Notes under the pieces: generated by a model
Seen by the model: only the letters and a program-made list of their open reading frames with translations
Databases searched by the model: none
Told to the model about the DNA's origin: nothing
Shown: positions 10,269-19,574 of the stretch, in pieces
Layout: every line of letters begins with the position of its first letter
Numbering within the stretch: the first letter of the stretch is position 1
Made by a program: the position numbers and the translations under genes
From: Prorocentrum cordatum
Taxonomy: Eukaryota > Sar > Dinophyceae > Prorocentrales > Prorocentraceae
Assembly: GCA_963575745.1 (NCBI GenBank)
Contig: CAUYUJ010021679.1
Coordinates: 67,501-131,500, forward strand
Length of the DNA stretch: 64,000 nt
Direction: 5' to 3'

Positions 10269-10457
10269 GTGAAGGGCGGAGGAAGAGGCCCGGATCTCCC
10301 TGTCGTCCTCCTATTCTCCTTTTGGGAGGGCGGCGCGAGAGCGCGAAGTTATTCGCGCTTCGCGCTTCGCGCAGCGCGAAGCGCGAAGTTGGGAGCCCTA
10401 GCTCCCGGAATCGCGGCAGCGTGAAGGGCGGAGGAAGAGAGGCCCGGATCTCCCTGT
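10269..10457. repeat. Palindromic GCGAAG element, partial copy in a 152-bp duplication
   Basis: Centre 10337-10400 is a near-perfect palindrome built of GCGCGAAGTTATTCGCG and CGCTTCGCGCAGCGCGAAG, the same core as at 10655-10710 and 44640-44695. The 35-37 bp starting GTGAAGGGCGGAGG occur at 10269 and again at 10421, so element plus flank sit in a tandem duplication, or the element inserted with a very long target duplication. Confidence 0.7.
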
Positions 10458-10552
10458 GCCATCTGCAGACCACGGCGACTTAGGGTGGGCCACGCGTGGC
10501 CCCCCTCTCCAACAACAGCAGGGCAGACAAAGAGACCTGCCACGACAGGAAC
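10458..10552 (-). pseudogene. LINE B fragment between two palindromic elements
   Basis: Less than 100 bp of LINE-like sequence separating the two GCGAAG elements. No motif is visible. Confidence 0.3.
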
Positions 10553-10723
10553 AAGGGCTCCCTCGAGGGCGCGAAGTTATTCGCGCTTCGCGCTTCGCCG
10601 TCCTCCTTCCTCCTCCCCCTCCTCCTCGTCCTCCTCTTCTCCTCCTTGGGGGGCGGCGCGAGAGCGCGAAGTTATTCGCGCTTCGCGCTTCGCGCAGCGC
10701 GAAGCGCGAACTTAGGAGCCCTT
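10553..10723. mobile_element. Palindromic GCGAAG element, copy 1
   Basis: 171-bp element. Ends are inverted: AAGGGCTCC on the left, GGAGCCCTT on the right. Inside are two GCGCGAAGTTATTCGCG palindromes around a short TCC-rich stretch. A near-identical copy lies at 44532-44703. Inserted in the C-terminal part of LINE B. Confidence 0.8.
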
Positions 10724-11461
10724 GTTGATCCGCCGACCCGAACTCCGACGAAGGGAAAGCATTTCAGAGGGAGAGGCCCCGTAGCAGTCGGCTCCACAGT
10801 CAGTGACGGGGAGGGGGCCGGAAACCCAAAGACGACGGAGGCGAGTCCGGCTCAGGACCCGAACAGACTCGCCGAGGCGCTCGGCTCTGGCGGCACCGTC
10901 GGCTCGGCGCTTCTCGGCCCTGGAGTTGCCCCCCCGTGACGGACAGGGGCCCATTGCGCATCGTCCACCCCCAAGTTCACTCCCGAAGAAACGAGGGGGC
11001 CAGTCAATTCTAACCCGATGGAGTCCTGGATGTCCAAGCCGACAGCCTTGGAGCTGCTATGAGGGCGGTCTTGTCGGCCGAAAGAGTAGCACCAATCTTT
11101 GCGGTGGGATTCTGGAGCGCAAGTGCTCCTTGAACAACACCAGCAACCACTTCACGGTGGGTGCCCACTGCTACAATACTATTGTTGTCGATGTAAAGCT
11201 TGAAATCAACGTTGAGACTCCGGGCGATGCTATCAAGGGCACCGGTTCTGTTGATCCTAACCATCATAGTGGTCAAATTGCAACCCGCAACAACCCCATA
11301 CTCCTCGCGCTCAGCATCTGATATCATCGCCTGGATGCCGACGCGACGGGCCGACCTGTAGGCCGAAGTGGAAACTCGCAGGACGGCTAGCGGGAAATCG
11401 TACTCGACGCCGCGCTGGAGCAGTTGAGGGAGCGGTAGCGTTTCGCAATACTTAACGAAGT

Positions 11462-11616
11462 TCAGGAGGAAAAGAAACACACAGACACAATGAATCCTCG
11501 ATATCCCAGAAAAAATATGGGAAGTGGGGGGGAAGACAGAAACCCAGAAAATATGGGAAAAGATGGGGAATGTTTTTATTTGTGTGAATTTATTTGTGTG
11601 TCCTGGGGCCCCTTCA
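11462..11616. mobile_element. 155-bp element with 5-bp target duplication, copy 1
   Basis: Insert in the LINE B polymerase, flanked by GAAGT at 11457-11461 and 11617-11621. Starts TCAGGAGGAAAAGAAACAC and ends TGTCCTGGGGCCCCTTCA; the ends are only weakly inverted. A second copy at 55039-55201 is flanked by ATCAT. The interior is purine-rich with repeats of AGAAAATATGGGAA and a TTTATTTGTGTG run. No coding capacity. Confidence 0.85.
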
Positions 11617-11829
11617 GAAGTCCCACAAGAGATTGCAGGAAACCAAGCCCCGAGCCACCTTTCCCTCTGCCCGCAGCAGCTGGCGCCACACGGTGCCACC
11701 CGCACCAGTGAGGCTGCCTGCGGCAAAAGACGGCTTAGGATGCGCGGTTTCCCAGGCGTCGGCGATGGGCCTGCGGGCTTTCGCCCACACTCTCTAGGGG
11801 GCACAAAATATTCCGGTCGTCGCAGGCCT

Positions 11830-12013
11830 AGAGGTTGACACCAACACCAATTTCGTCGGTGTGCATACACCGAGGGAAAAAAGTTCCCGATCCCGGTGAT
11901 GGTGGTAGTATTTTGGTTTCCAAGGTGGCCCAAATATTACCACCAACACCGAAATCTAGGATCATCTTCCCCTTGTGGAGGAACCCCCCTGTGTTGGTGT
12001 TGGTGCCCATTTC
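11830..12013. mobile_element. CACCAACACCAA inverted-repeat element in LINE B
   Basis: About 184 bp with inverted ends (GACACCAACACCAA on the left, TTGGTGTTGGTGCC on the right) flanked by CAGGCCT at 11823-11829 and 12014-12020, a possible 7-bp target duplication. The centre has a second inverted pair around TGGTAGTATTTTGG / CCAAATATTACCACCA. Only one copy is seen in the window. Confidence 0.6.
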
Positions 12014-12480
12014 CAGGCCTCCAAGGTCGGCCTGACTCCCGAAGGATTTTTTATCAGGTGCATGAGAACTATGGCAACCTGGGCGGGGAGCAGCCCCGAC
12101 GTTTCCATCACGAGGAAGATCGAAAGGAGCTCGGCCAGCCCTTGGTCCGAAAGCCACCCCATGTGACGGATGTGAAACCCGTCCGAGGCAACAGCAGACC
12201 TTTCCTTGCGACGCAAACCATTTTTCCGAACCGCGTCTAGATCGAAAGGCGGCAAGGGAGGGGCATGGGCGAAACGGGCAGGGGGGGCGGCGGAAATGGC
12301 GAAGCCCTCCAAAGACCCTGGTATCTGGCCGATTCGGAACGCAAGATGTTCTGAGGGTCGCTGACAACATGCCCCCCTCTTTCCAAGACGGTGGAGGGCT
12401 GCCAGGGGGTCGGGGCTTTCGAGGCCAAATGGGCGTTTCGACCCCCCTGGTCGGTCCCCTTGAGGAGCCGGGACCGCCAC

Positions 12481-12752
12481 CCCTGGGCAGACTCATTGCG
12501 AGCCATCTTCTCGCAGGAAACCGAGGCCTCACGGACGGTAGACCGAAACCCGCTCACGCGACACCCGAGGCCCGAATCCCCTCCAGCGCCAGCCGAGAGG
12601 TAACACGGGTTGAGGGCTTCAAGAAAAAGGGGTTGGTGCCTTTTGCCGTGCTTCACGACCAACGGTGGGACAGCGAATCCATATTGTGTGGCATCAGAAA
12701 GGGCGTCCTGAGTAGGGTGCTGGAGACAGGCTTCCAGCATAACGATGGACTT
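12481..12752 (-). pseudogene. LINE B linker between endonuclease and reverse transcriptase
   Basis: Reads AQGWRSRLLKGTDQGGRNAH and KAPTPWQPSTVLERGGHV, a W/G-rich spacer that precedes the polymerase in this LINE group. Frameshifted relative to both neighbours. Confidence 0.5.
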
Positions 12753-13800
12753 CTACAGCCATCTGACGGACACAAGCTCGGGGTGCCTCGGCGGCTTCAT
12801 GTCCTGCTGACAAACTGAAGACCAGAAGGTGGAGGGGAGCTCTCCTCGGGCCCCTGGGTTCTTCAGTTCAACTCCCGCGGCTTCCGCAACCTCCCTCCCC
12901 GCCAAGTCAGCCCAGGACTTGAAAGAGGAGGCAAGGAGAGACTGAGCGAGGGGGCCATCCCCTCGGCGCGCCGCTTCCAGCGCCTTAGCAATACTGGCCT
13001 GAGCGCAATGAAAATCGGGAGGCTCCCTGCACGGGCCGATCATCCGAACAGCGGGAAATCGAGCGGGGCGCTTCGAAGCGAGCGCGCGCAGCTTGCCAAA
13101 CCGCGGGAGAAGCGCGAGCCTGACAGGCCAATGCGGCGACAGATCTCCATCGGGCATCCGATCGAGCGATTGAGCCGCCGAACATAGGCCAGGGCTAGCG
13201 ATAAAGTAGTCGTTCATCCTCATACCCCCCGTGGTGCGGCACGCCCCAGCGCATGACGGGTTCATCACAACACCCCCACATTGATATGCAAGTTGCTGGT
13301 CGTGGAGGTCGGAGGGCGGGTCATTGAAATCGCCTCCGACAAGCCAAGGAAGACAGGCGTTGGTGGAAGCCCTTCCAGCCAGACAAAATGCGCTGATTCT
13401 TGGCGTCGAAGCCGCACCCGTCGCACAGGTAAACGGAAGTAATGCAGAAGTCCACACCACAAGGGATCCCCACGATAGCCCGGATGACCCTAGACTCCGC
13501 CGACGACGCCACAGGATTGCGGCGCAGGCCAAGGAAGTCCCGAACGAAGGTCGCCACCCCGCCCGTACTGCCTGCGCCCTCGCCTGGAGCCGCTGGGCCC
13601 CAAATACCTCGCCAACCATTTCTAGTCGCCCAGGCACTGGCCTGGTTTATACCCTCCCCCGCCAGGACATGGTGCTCTTGCATCAAAATTACGTGGGCGG
13701 TCGCACTCAAGAGGTACTTCCGCCCACTCCCCCACCCCGAAACATCAGCCGTTTCAAAACTCAGGGCGAGGGAAGAGGCCTGGCAGGGGGGAGAAGGAGG
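12753..13800 (-). pseudogene. LINE B endonuclease domain (EEP family)
   Basis: Two frames together give the domain: HVILMQEHHV (metal-site Glu), AGSTGGVATFVRDFLG, ITSVYLCDGCG, then after a shift near 13350 LVGGDFNDPPSDL (Asp-Asn pair), MNDYFIASPGL and SPHWPVRLAL (terminal His box). All catalytic blocks are recognisable. The domain is dead only through the frame change. Downstream residues to 12753 are a helical linker. Confidence 0.8.
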
Positions 13801-14087
13801 CGTAACGAGAGAAGTAGGGGGGCCCCCTTCCTGGACCTGGGGCTCCTTGCAGGGGATCTCACAGAAATCCTTGACCGACAACTTGGTCCAGGTGAGCCGA
13901 GACCAGAACGAGTTGATTGTTGGCCTCAAGAGGCCGCAAGGGAAACGCGAAAAGAAGGCCTCCCCCCCTTCAGGCCCCCTTGGTCTTGCCAGACCCCTCG
14001 GGGCCTTCGGGGGGGGAGGGGTCGTTGCTGGACTTGAGAAGGGCTGCTGCCGCCTCGCGGGTGGCGCGCCTCTCAGCCTCGAAGGAT
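13801..14087 (-). pseudogene. LINE B sequence upstream of the endonuclease
   Basis: Low-information proline- and arginine-rich sequence with a poly-G/C run (14009-14020). No motif. Probably the spacer between ORF1 and the endonuclease. Confidence 0.3.
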
Positions 14088-14236
14088 TGCAATCCTTCGG
14101 TTTTACGAAGGATTGCAAAAAACCCTTCGGTTTTTTGCAATCCTTCGGTTTACGAAGGTTTTTTGCAATCCTTCGGTTTTTTGCAATCCTTCGGTTTTTT
14201 GCAGTCCTAGGTTTTTTGCAATCCTTCGTCCTCTGT
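14088..14236. repeat. AAGGATTGCAAAAAACC cluster 1
   Basis: Eight or so copies, in both orientations, of an 18-19 bp unit CGAAGGATTGCAAAAAACC. Neighbouring opposite copies can form strong hairpins. A second cluster is at 32455-32580. It sits inside LINE B, so it arose or inserted after the LINE. Confidence 0.85.
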
Positions 14237-14339
14237 GAAGGTGGCCCCCCCAGCACCCCGGGAGGCGGCGGCCCCGCCGCTGCCTGCACCTCCGGGGGCT
14301 GGAGGTGCGGGAGACTGGGCCGGCTCAGCGGCGGGGGCC

Positions 14340-14482
14340 CCACCTCCTCCACCTCCTCCTCCTCTCCTCCTCCTCCTCCTCCTCCTCCTCCTCCTCCTCC
14401 TCCTCCCTCCTCCTCCTCCTCCTCCTCCCCTCCTCCCCCTCCTCCCCCTCCTCCTCCTCCTCCTCCTCCTCCTCCTCCTGGT
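14340..14482. repeat. (TCC)n microsatellite in LINE B
   Basis: TCC-dominated tract of about 140 bp that splits the ORF1-like part of LINE B. The poly-Leu, poly-Pro and poly-Glu/Gly frames over it are artefacts. Confidence 0.95.
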
Positions 14483-14499
14483 GCACCACCAGGAGGTGC

Positions 14500-15720
14500 C
14501 GCCGCGGGATCCTCGGAGTCTCCAGTGCGGCGTGTCTTCTGGAGGCGCCTGACGAGGTTGCTCCTGTCGGTTTTTGAAAGCCTGGACCTTCTCCGCGGCA
14601 TCTCCGAAGAGGGTGACCACCGCCGCTCGAATCTCCGTCTGAAAGTGTTCCAACCTCTGCTTTGCCTCACGCTGAGCGGCGTCGTCAACCTCGCACTCAT
14701 CCGAAAGATCGCCTGCAAGGGACCCCAGGGAAATGGGTAACTCCGTGACTTTGCCTGAAATAATATCGTCGATGCCGATGGCGGCGGGTGGCTGAATTCC
14801 ACCAGCCTTCTCGTTGAGCGCACGTACCAGTCGAGTATGCTCTGCCTCAGCCGCGCCCAGTTCACCTGAAATCTTCTTGACTCAGTCGAACTGCGCGGAG
14901 AGCTGCTCCTGAAGACGCTGGCGGTGCGTGACCGCCTTGGAAAGTTTGGCCTCGAGGGACCTGACTTGGTTGAACGCATTCGAGACCTGCTGCTGGAGCG
15001 AAGGGGTCTGGGCGGCCGATGCCGCTTGGGCTTTCCGTTGATCCAGACACCGCTGATAATTCTTGGCATTCTCTGTGTCACCGATCTTCGAAAGAAAATC
15101 GATGGTCTGCTGGATGTCTGCGAGGCCGGCGTCTCCCGAGAGCTTTAGCACATGCGAAGAGGACTGCCCAGCCATGAACTGCGGACCAGGATGCACAGGA
15201 AGACCAGGCAGAGCCCCAGGAGCGGGCGGGCCGCCGCCGCCCCCCACCCGTGGTGGCGGAGGGATGGGGCCTGCCCACTGGGCTCCGAGAGGTGGACCTG
15301 GCCAGATGCCCCCTCCCCCGCCCCGGCCGCGGGGAGACGGGCCGCCGTAGCCCTGCGCCGAGCGTGACCAGCCTAGTAGGTCCCGCTGTCGCCGTAGCCG
15401 CTGGGGGCGCCCTTGGCCCGCTGCCCCTGGGGGCTGCTGAACCTGCATGGCGGGCGCTGTTGTGCGTCCTGGCGCAGCCGTTCCGATTCGGTTCTGCCGA
15501 TGCGGCCCGATCCGTCTTACATTCCGACTCAAGTGGCCTACGCCATTCCGCCGACCCCCCAGAAGGAGCGAGTGTTTGCGACGATTGTGGAAGTTATCTA
15601 ACGGGGAGCGCGACAGCGTCTGCAGTGCCTCCACTTTCCCAAGTTCCGCTTGCACCCACGCTGCTGGCAGGACCACCGCGCCTGGCCCGCATCCCGCTCG
15701 GGAAACGCCATGAAAGACAG
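14500..15720 (-). pseudogene. LINE B ORF1-like region
   Basis: On the - strand: a zinc-finger-like start WSCQQRGCKRN followed by WRHCRRC (15618-15690), a proline/glycine-rich middle (15180-15480), then a helical, coiled part (DIQQTIDFLSKIGDTENAKN, SLQQQVSNAFNQVRSLEAKL) closed by a stop at 14880, and beyond it HFQTEIRAAVVTLFGDAAEK (about 14600-14650). A finger plus coiled coil is the usual make-up of the RNA-binding ORF1 of these LINEs. Several frame changes. Confidence 0.6.
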
Positions 15721-15745
15721 CCGAACGTAATCCTCACCCTGGTGA

Positions 15746-15922
15746 TCACCGCCCACCAAACCACCCCAACCCAACCCGAAGGCCGCGATTTGCCCTCCAT
15801 TTCCAGTGGGGGGGGGGTCGGGGAACATCGAAAAAACCCGTGGAACCCGTACCCCCCCCAACCCGAAATTCGGGTCAAATTCGGGTCTTCGGGTTGGGTT
15901 GGGGTGGTTTGGTAGGTGGTCA
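15746..15922. mobile_element. 36-bp-TIR MITE, copy 1
   Basis: 177-bp element flanked by GGTGA at 15741-15745 and 15923-15927. Left end TCACCGCCCACCAAACCACC and right end (complement) TGACCACCTACCAAACCACC continue inward as CCAACCCAACCCGAAG, giving inverted repeats of about 36 bp. A second copy at 52783-52949 is flanked by AAGCA. Both copies lie next to LINE ORF1-like sequence. No coding capacity. Confidence 0.9.
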
Positions 15923-16104
15923 GGTGAGCCGCTCGCGGCGGCGTTCAAGCTGGCACAAAATTGGTACAGCCAGGGTAGGCTATGGCTGAGATCGATGCCA
16001 AAACGAAGAACTCGAGCCAAAACAGCTTGAGGGAGGAGGAGGAGGAGGAAAAGGAGGGGAGGAGGAGGAGAGGAGGAGGAGGAGGAGGAGGAGGAGCGGG
16101 ACCA

Positions 16105-16202
16105 GTCCAAGCCCAAGACTCATCAACGATGCTGGGATAACCCTCCCTCCAAGCTCCCCCTCTCATAGGCCCCTACAATGGGACATTCCAACTCTCTTCT
16201 TC

Positions 16203-16235
<33 letters not shown>

Positions 16236-17215
16236 AAAAAAAAAAATGGGACATTCCAACTGAGGGAATTGCCCGGTGGGGGGACAAACGTGCGAAAATC
16301 CTGACGCGTGTCAAACACCATTCAACCTGATTGTTCCGTCCTGGCGATCCTGAATCGTGCCCGAACACCATTCCTGGAACTTCAACATCGCGAACCAACG
16401 TAACTGCTGCACCCCGACAATCTTGAGCCCCTTCACAACACAAATTCTGGCACGTTAACCATGTCTGGCCAAAACCATGAGAAGCACCGAAATTCTGGAA
16501 ATGATTCAAACCGACTATGCGCGCGGCGCTAGGGCGAGAGCCACATGTTGAAAATAACCCGCCCTCAATCCGTGAAACTCTTGCAAAATGTATAACTAAT
16601 GAGCGCGGCGCTCAGGCGAGAGCCACATGTTGAAAGCGGCCCGCCTTCAATACGCGAAGTGCTGACACATGTTCAAAGCGAATGTGCGCGGCGCTAGGCG
16701 AGAGCCACATGTTGAAAACCACCCGCCTTCCATCCGCGAAGATTTCGAAAATGTGTAAAGCATACGTGCGCGGCGCTAGGGTGAGAGCCACAAGTTGAAA
16801 ACAACCCGCCTTTAGTGCGTGAAACTCTTGCGTTCGTTTAACGAATATGTGCGGCGCTATGGCGAGAGCCACATGTTGAAAATAACCCGCCCTCAATCCG
16901 TGAAACTCTGGCAAGTTTCAAAAGGGAATGTTCGCGTTGCTAAGGCAAAAGCCACATTTCGAAAACAACCCGCCCTCCACCCGTGAAACTTTTACAAAAA
17001 CGAATGCACGCGGCGCTAAGGCGAGAACCACATGTTGAAAGCGACCCGCCCTTCATCTGTGAAACTGTTGCCACTGCTTCAGCTTCGGGATCATGAATGG
17101 TGAGGAGGTTTCAGGCGAAACGCCCGGCCCGCCCTTTCGACCGGCCTCGGGGTGCGACACGAAGGAGTGATTTAGAAGGAAAAGGATTGGAGGGAGAGGG
17201 AGGAGGACGAGCAGG
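16105..17215 (-). repeat. Composite 83/73-bp dispersed repeat, block B
   Basis: Reverse-oriented copy. From high to low coordinates: leader with GTGTCGCACCCC (about 17150), seven or so 83-bp units (GCGCGGCGCT marks at 16521, 16603, 16686, 16768), 73-bp units (about 16265-16500), and the terminal block whose end reads GATGAGTCTTGGGCTTGGAC on the - strand (near 16105). GGA tracts flank both sides. It carries a later poly-A insertion at 16194-16246. Confidence 0.8.
16194..16246 (+). mobile_element. Poly-C/poly-A retroposed insertion with 15-bp target duplication
   Basis: Insert of about 53 bp (CTCTTCTTCTTC, about 20 C, about 22 A) lying between two identical copies of TGGGACATTCCAACT (16179-16193 and 16247-16261). 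A 3' poly-A run plus a 15-bp duplication is the signature of target-primed reverse transcription by a LINE. What was copied is too short to identify. Confidence 0.8.
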
Positions 17216-17219
17216 AGGA

Positions 17220-18205
17220 GGCCGACCAGTGCAAACCCAAGACTCATCAACGATGTTGGAAATAAACCCTCCCTCCAAGCTTCCCGTTTTCACAGGCCCC
17301 TACAAGGATTCATTTCCATTGAAGGAAGTGTCTCGTTGGGAGACAACCGTTTGAAGACCCTGATGCCTGCCAAAGCACCGTTTTCGGGAATCCAACGCCA
17401 CGAATCTACATTATTGTTGCGCCTTGACTATCCTGAATCGCGTCAGAACACCACACGTGAGACCTCAACACCGCGAATCAACGTAATTGTCGCGCCCTGA
17501 CAATCCCGAATCGTTCCAAAACATATTTATGGCACGTTGGCCATGTGAATCCGCGAAACACGTGCAAAAGTTTAAAGCGAATGTGCGCGGTGCCAATGCG
17601 ATAGCCTCATTGTGAAAACGAACCGCCCTCAATCCGTTAAACTCTCACCATGATTGTTTAACGAGTGTGCGGCGCAAAGGCGAGAGCCACTTTTTGAAAA
17701 CGACCCGCCCTCCATGCGTGAAGCTCCTGCAACTGTTTAAGACGAGTGCACGCGGCACTAAGGTGAGAGCCACATGTTGAAGACGAACCGCCCTCAACCC
17801 GTGAAACTCTTGCAACTTTTGAGAGCGAATGCGCGCGGCGCTCAGGCGAGAGCCACATGTTTAAAACCACACGCCCTGCATCCGTGAAGCTCTTGCAGTT
17901 CGTTAACACGAATGCGCGCGGCGCTAAGGCGAGAGCCACGCTTTGAAAACGAACCACCCTCAATCCGTGAGGTCTTGCAACTTGTTAAATAGGAGTGTGC
18001 GCGGCGCTAATGCGAAGAACCACATGTTGAAAACGACCCGCCCTCAATCCGTGAAACTGTTGCAATTTGTTCAAACGAATGTGCGCGGCGCTCAGGCGAG
18101 AGGCACGTGTTGAAAACCACGAGGAGGAGGAGGACGAGGGGGAAGGGGAAGAGGAGGAGAAGTAGGAGGAGGAGAAGGAGGAGGAGGAGGAGGAGGAGGA
18201 GGAGG
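17220..18205 (-). repeat. Composite 83/73-bp dispersed repeat, block C
   Basis: Second reverse copy directly after block B. Terminal block 17222-17375 (GATGAGTCTTGGGTTTGCAC on the - strand), 73-bp units about 17375-17560, about seven 83-bp units 17560-18115, then a GGA tract (18118-18205) in place of the leader. Because B and C share orientation and abut, the larger array could be a tandem duplication. Confidence 0.8.
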
Positions 18206-18545
18206 GGCAGGGACCCAGGCAGCCAAAGTCTTGACAAGATGAAGGAGACGGTTTCTCGCCGCCTTCGACCTCTGGAGGCCCTCGCCAGGCCTCGGGACCT
18301 TCCAAAAATGGCTCGGGGTGGGAAATTGGCTCCAGGGAAAGGGTCGGGTTTCCTGGGCACCCCGTATTGACAACACTCGGAGACGGTCTTCGGCTGTCGG
18401 CTTCCAGGGGGGTGTCCAGCACTGCTTCAGCGCATGAGCCCTTAGCGAATGATTGTTCACGCGGTCTGAACGCATCCCGAAGGAGTCCTATATTTTTCAG
18501 GCCCTGGAGTAGGGGATCGACGACGGACCTGATGCACTCCAGCAC
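18206..18545 (-). other. Unassigned region, possible - strand coding remnant
   Basis: A - strand frame starting with ATG at 18545 reads MLECIRSVVDPLLQGLKNIG and continues past SFAKGSCAEAVLD before joining sequence (18215-18320) that resembles DNA near 55.3-55.5 kb. The first 60 residues look protein-like, but nothing else supports a gene. Confidence 0.2.
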
Positions 18546-18930
18546 CGATTTGTCCTAGAGCCTACGCAAAGTGTGCAGCATGTTCGAAGTCTACGAGATA
18601 TCGATATATGTATATATATATATACATATATGTTTCGCATCTTCGTTTCTTATGACCAAAAGGCTTGAGGGTAAATCAATTATGCAGTCGATGTCCTACT
18701 CGAAGGGTGGCGGTGTTGTACGACCGTCCGGTTCCCCAGCGCCGCGCTTCAGCGCCGGGCAGCGCCCCGCATGTCCGACCCGAGCCCCAGGTTGTCTCCC
18801 GGGGGGGGGGGGGCGACCAGGTCAGGAGGCCCAGCTCGGGCGAGCTCTCGTCGGCGACGCGCCCAGGCGCGCCAGGGAGGGGGGTCCAGCGCCGATCCGA
18901 GGAGCTCCGCGCAGACCTCCGACAGCTAGT
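18546..18930. repeat. TA tract and degenerate TCCGCGCGGA foldback copy
   Basis: Contains an ATATATGTATATATATATAT run (18598-18632). At about 18725-18930 lies a poor copy of the foldback family whose best example is 34177-34304: its right arm reads CCAGCGCCGATCCGAG then GAGCTCCGCGCAGAC, and a poly-G run splits the middle. Confidence 0.5.
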
Positions 18931-19415
18931 GCTCTCGTAGCTGTTTGTTTTTCTATCCACAGCATCGTCATCCACTCCTCGTTCTTCTTCTTCCGCTTCC
19001 TTTTTCGGCAGCGAGCCGGGAGGGGAAATGAGAAGGGGCGGGCTTTCTCAGAAGGCTCGGAAGTCCCCCGTTCCCCAAGACACCGAAAACTTTTCAGAAG
19101 GCCAGAAAGCTTCTGAGAAGCCCCGACGCCTTCTGAGAAGCCTTCCCCCCTCCCCCAGACCCCCCTCTACGCGTTGCCACTCTTGGCTGGCCCTGGGGCC
19201 CGACACCCCCAGAGGATCAAGACTTTTCAGCATGGAAGCCTGGCCTCCATCAAGGAGGACTGTTCCTCCATTACGAGAGCTCCTCGCCACATCCAACGCC
19301 TTGGAAAACTCAAGCTGGAAATGCTGTGCCAGCCTCGGCATCTGGGGCGGAGCCTTCACAAGGCCCAGAAGCCGCCAAAAAGACACTCAGGATGAAACGT
19401 CGGAACCGGGGAAAG
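18931..19415. other. Spacer with degenerate CTTCTGAGAAG repeats
   Basis: 19040-19165 has repeated TTCTGAGAAG / CTTCTCAGAAGG steps and ends CCTTCCCCCCTCCCCCAGAC, so it is probably a divergent relative of the element at 19416-19574. 19170-19400 is a GC-moderate stretch, open in one + frame, without a recognisable product. Confidence 0.4.
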
Positions 19416-19574
19416 TCGGCCACGCGCAGAGGGGGTAGGGGGAGGTGGCTTCTTAGAAGCACCCCGTTTCTTAGAAGGCGTGGGCCTTATGATGTTAGGC
19501 CAGCGCCTTCTAAGAAGCAGCCTCCTTCTAAGAAGCCTTCCCCCCTCCCCCTATTCCCGTGTGCGCGCCGCCAA
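19416..19574. mobile_element. CTTCTTAGAAG hairpin MITE, copy 1
   Basis: 159 bp flanked by GAAAG at 19411-19415 and 19575-19579. Ends TCGGCCACGCGCAGAGG and TGTGCGCGCCGCCAA are imperfectly inverted; inner arms carry inverted CTTCTTAGAAGC steps. Two more copies: 53936-54109 (flanked by AGACC) and 58865-59035. Confidence 0.85.

Larger units (their letters stand above)
10724..12480 (-). pseudogene. LINE B reverse transcriptase, broken by two insertions
   Basis: Entry segment VASDGFHIRHMGWLSDQGL and KNPSGVRPTLEAW (about 12020-12240) resembles the start of LINE polymerases. After the insertion at 11830 comes a decayed finger part. After the insertion at 11462 come YCETLPLPQLLQRGVEYDF, then GVVAGCNLTTMMVRINRT, then LYIDNN. 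The catalytic box reads YIDN (11184-11195) where YIDD is expected, so the polymerase lost its second metal-binding Asp. Next come SADKTALIAA (about 11050) and a tail ending GASPSEMLSLRR (about 10760). Removing the inserts restores the order of blocks but not one frame. Confidence 0.75.
7701..15740 (-). mobile_element. LINE-type retrotransposon relic B, with nested insertions
   Basis: Decayed LINE on the - strand. From its 5' end (high coordinates) it shows a Cys-rich finger (15618-15690), a proline-rich and coiled ORF1-like part (about 14500-15600), an EEP endonuclease (12753-13800), a reverse transcriptase (about 10730-12480), a C-terminal part with a CELCG zinc motif (about 9600-10150), possible RNase H remnants (about 8700-9450) and a last Cys-rich tail (8108-8485). 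Frames shift many times. At least five repeats or transposons interrupt it: microsatellites at 8899 and 14340, a palindromic element at 10553, and two inverted-repeat elements at 11462 and 11830. The 3' end abuts the MITE at 7522-7700. Confidence 0.8.
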
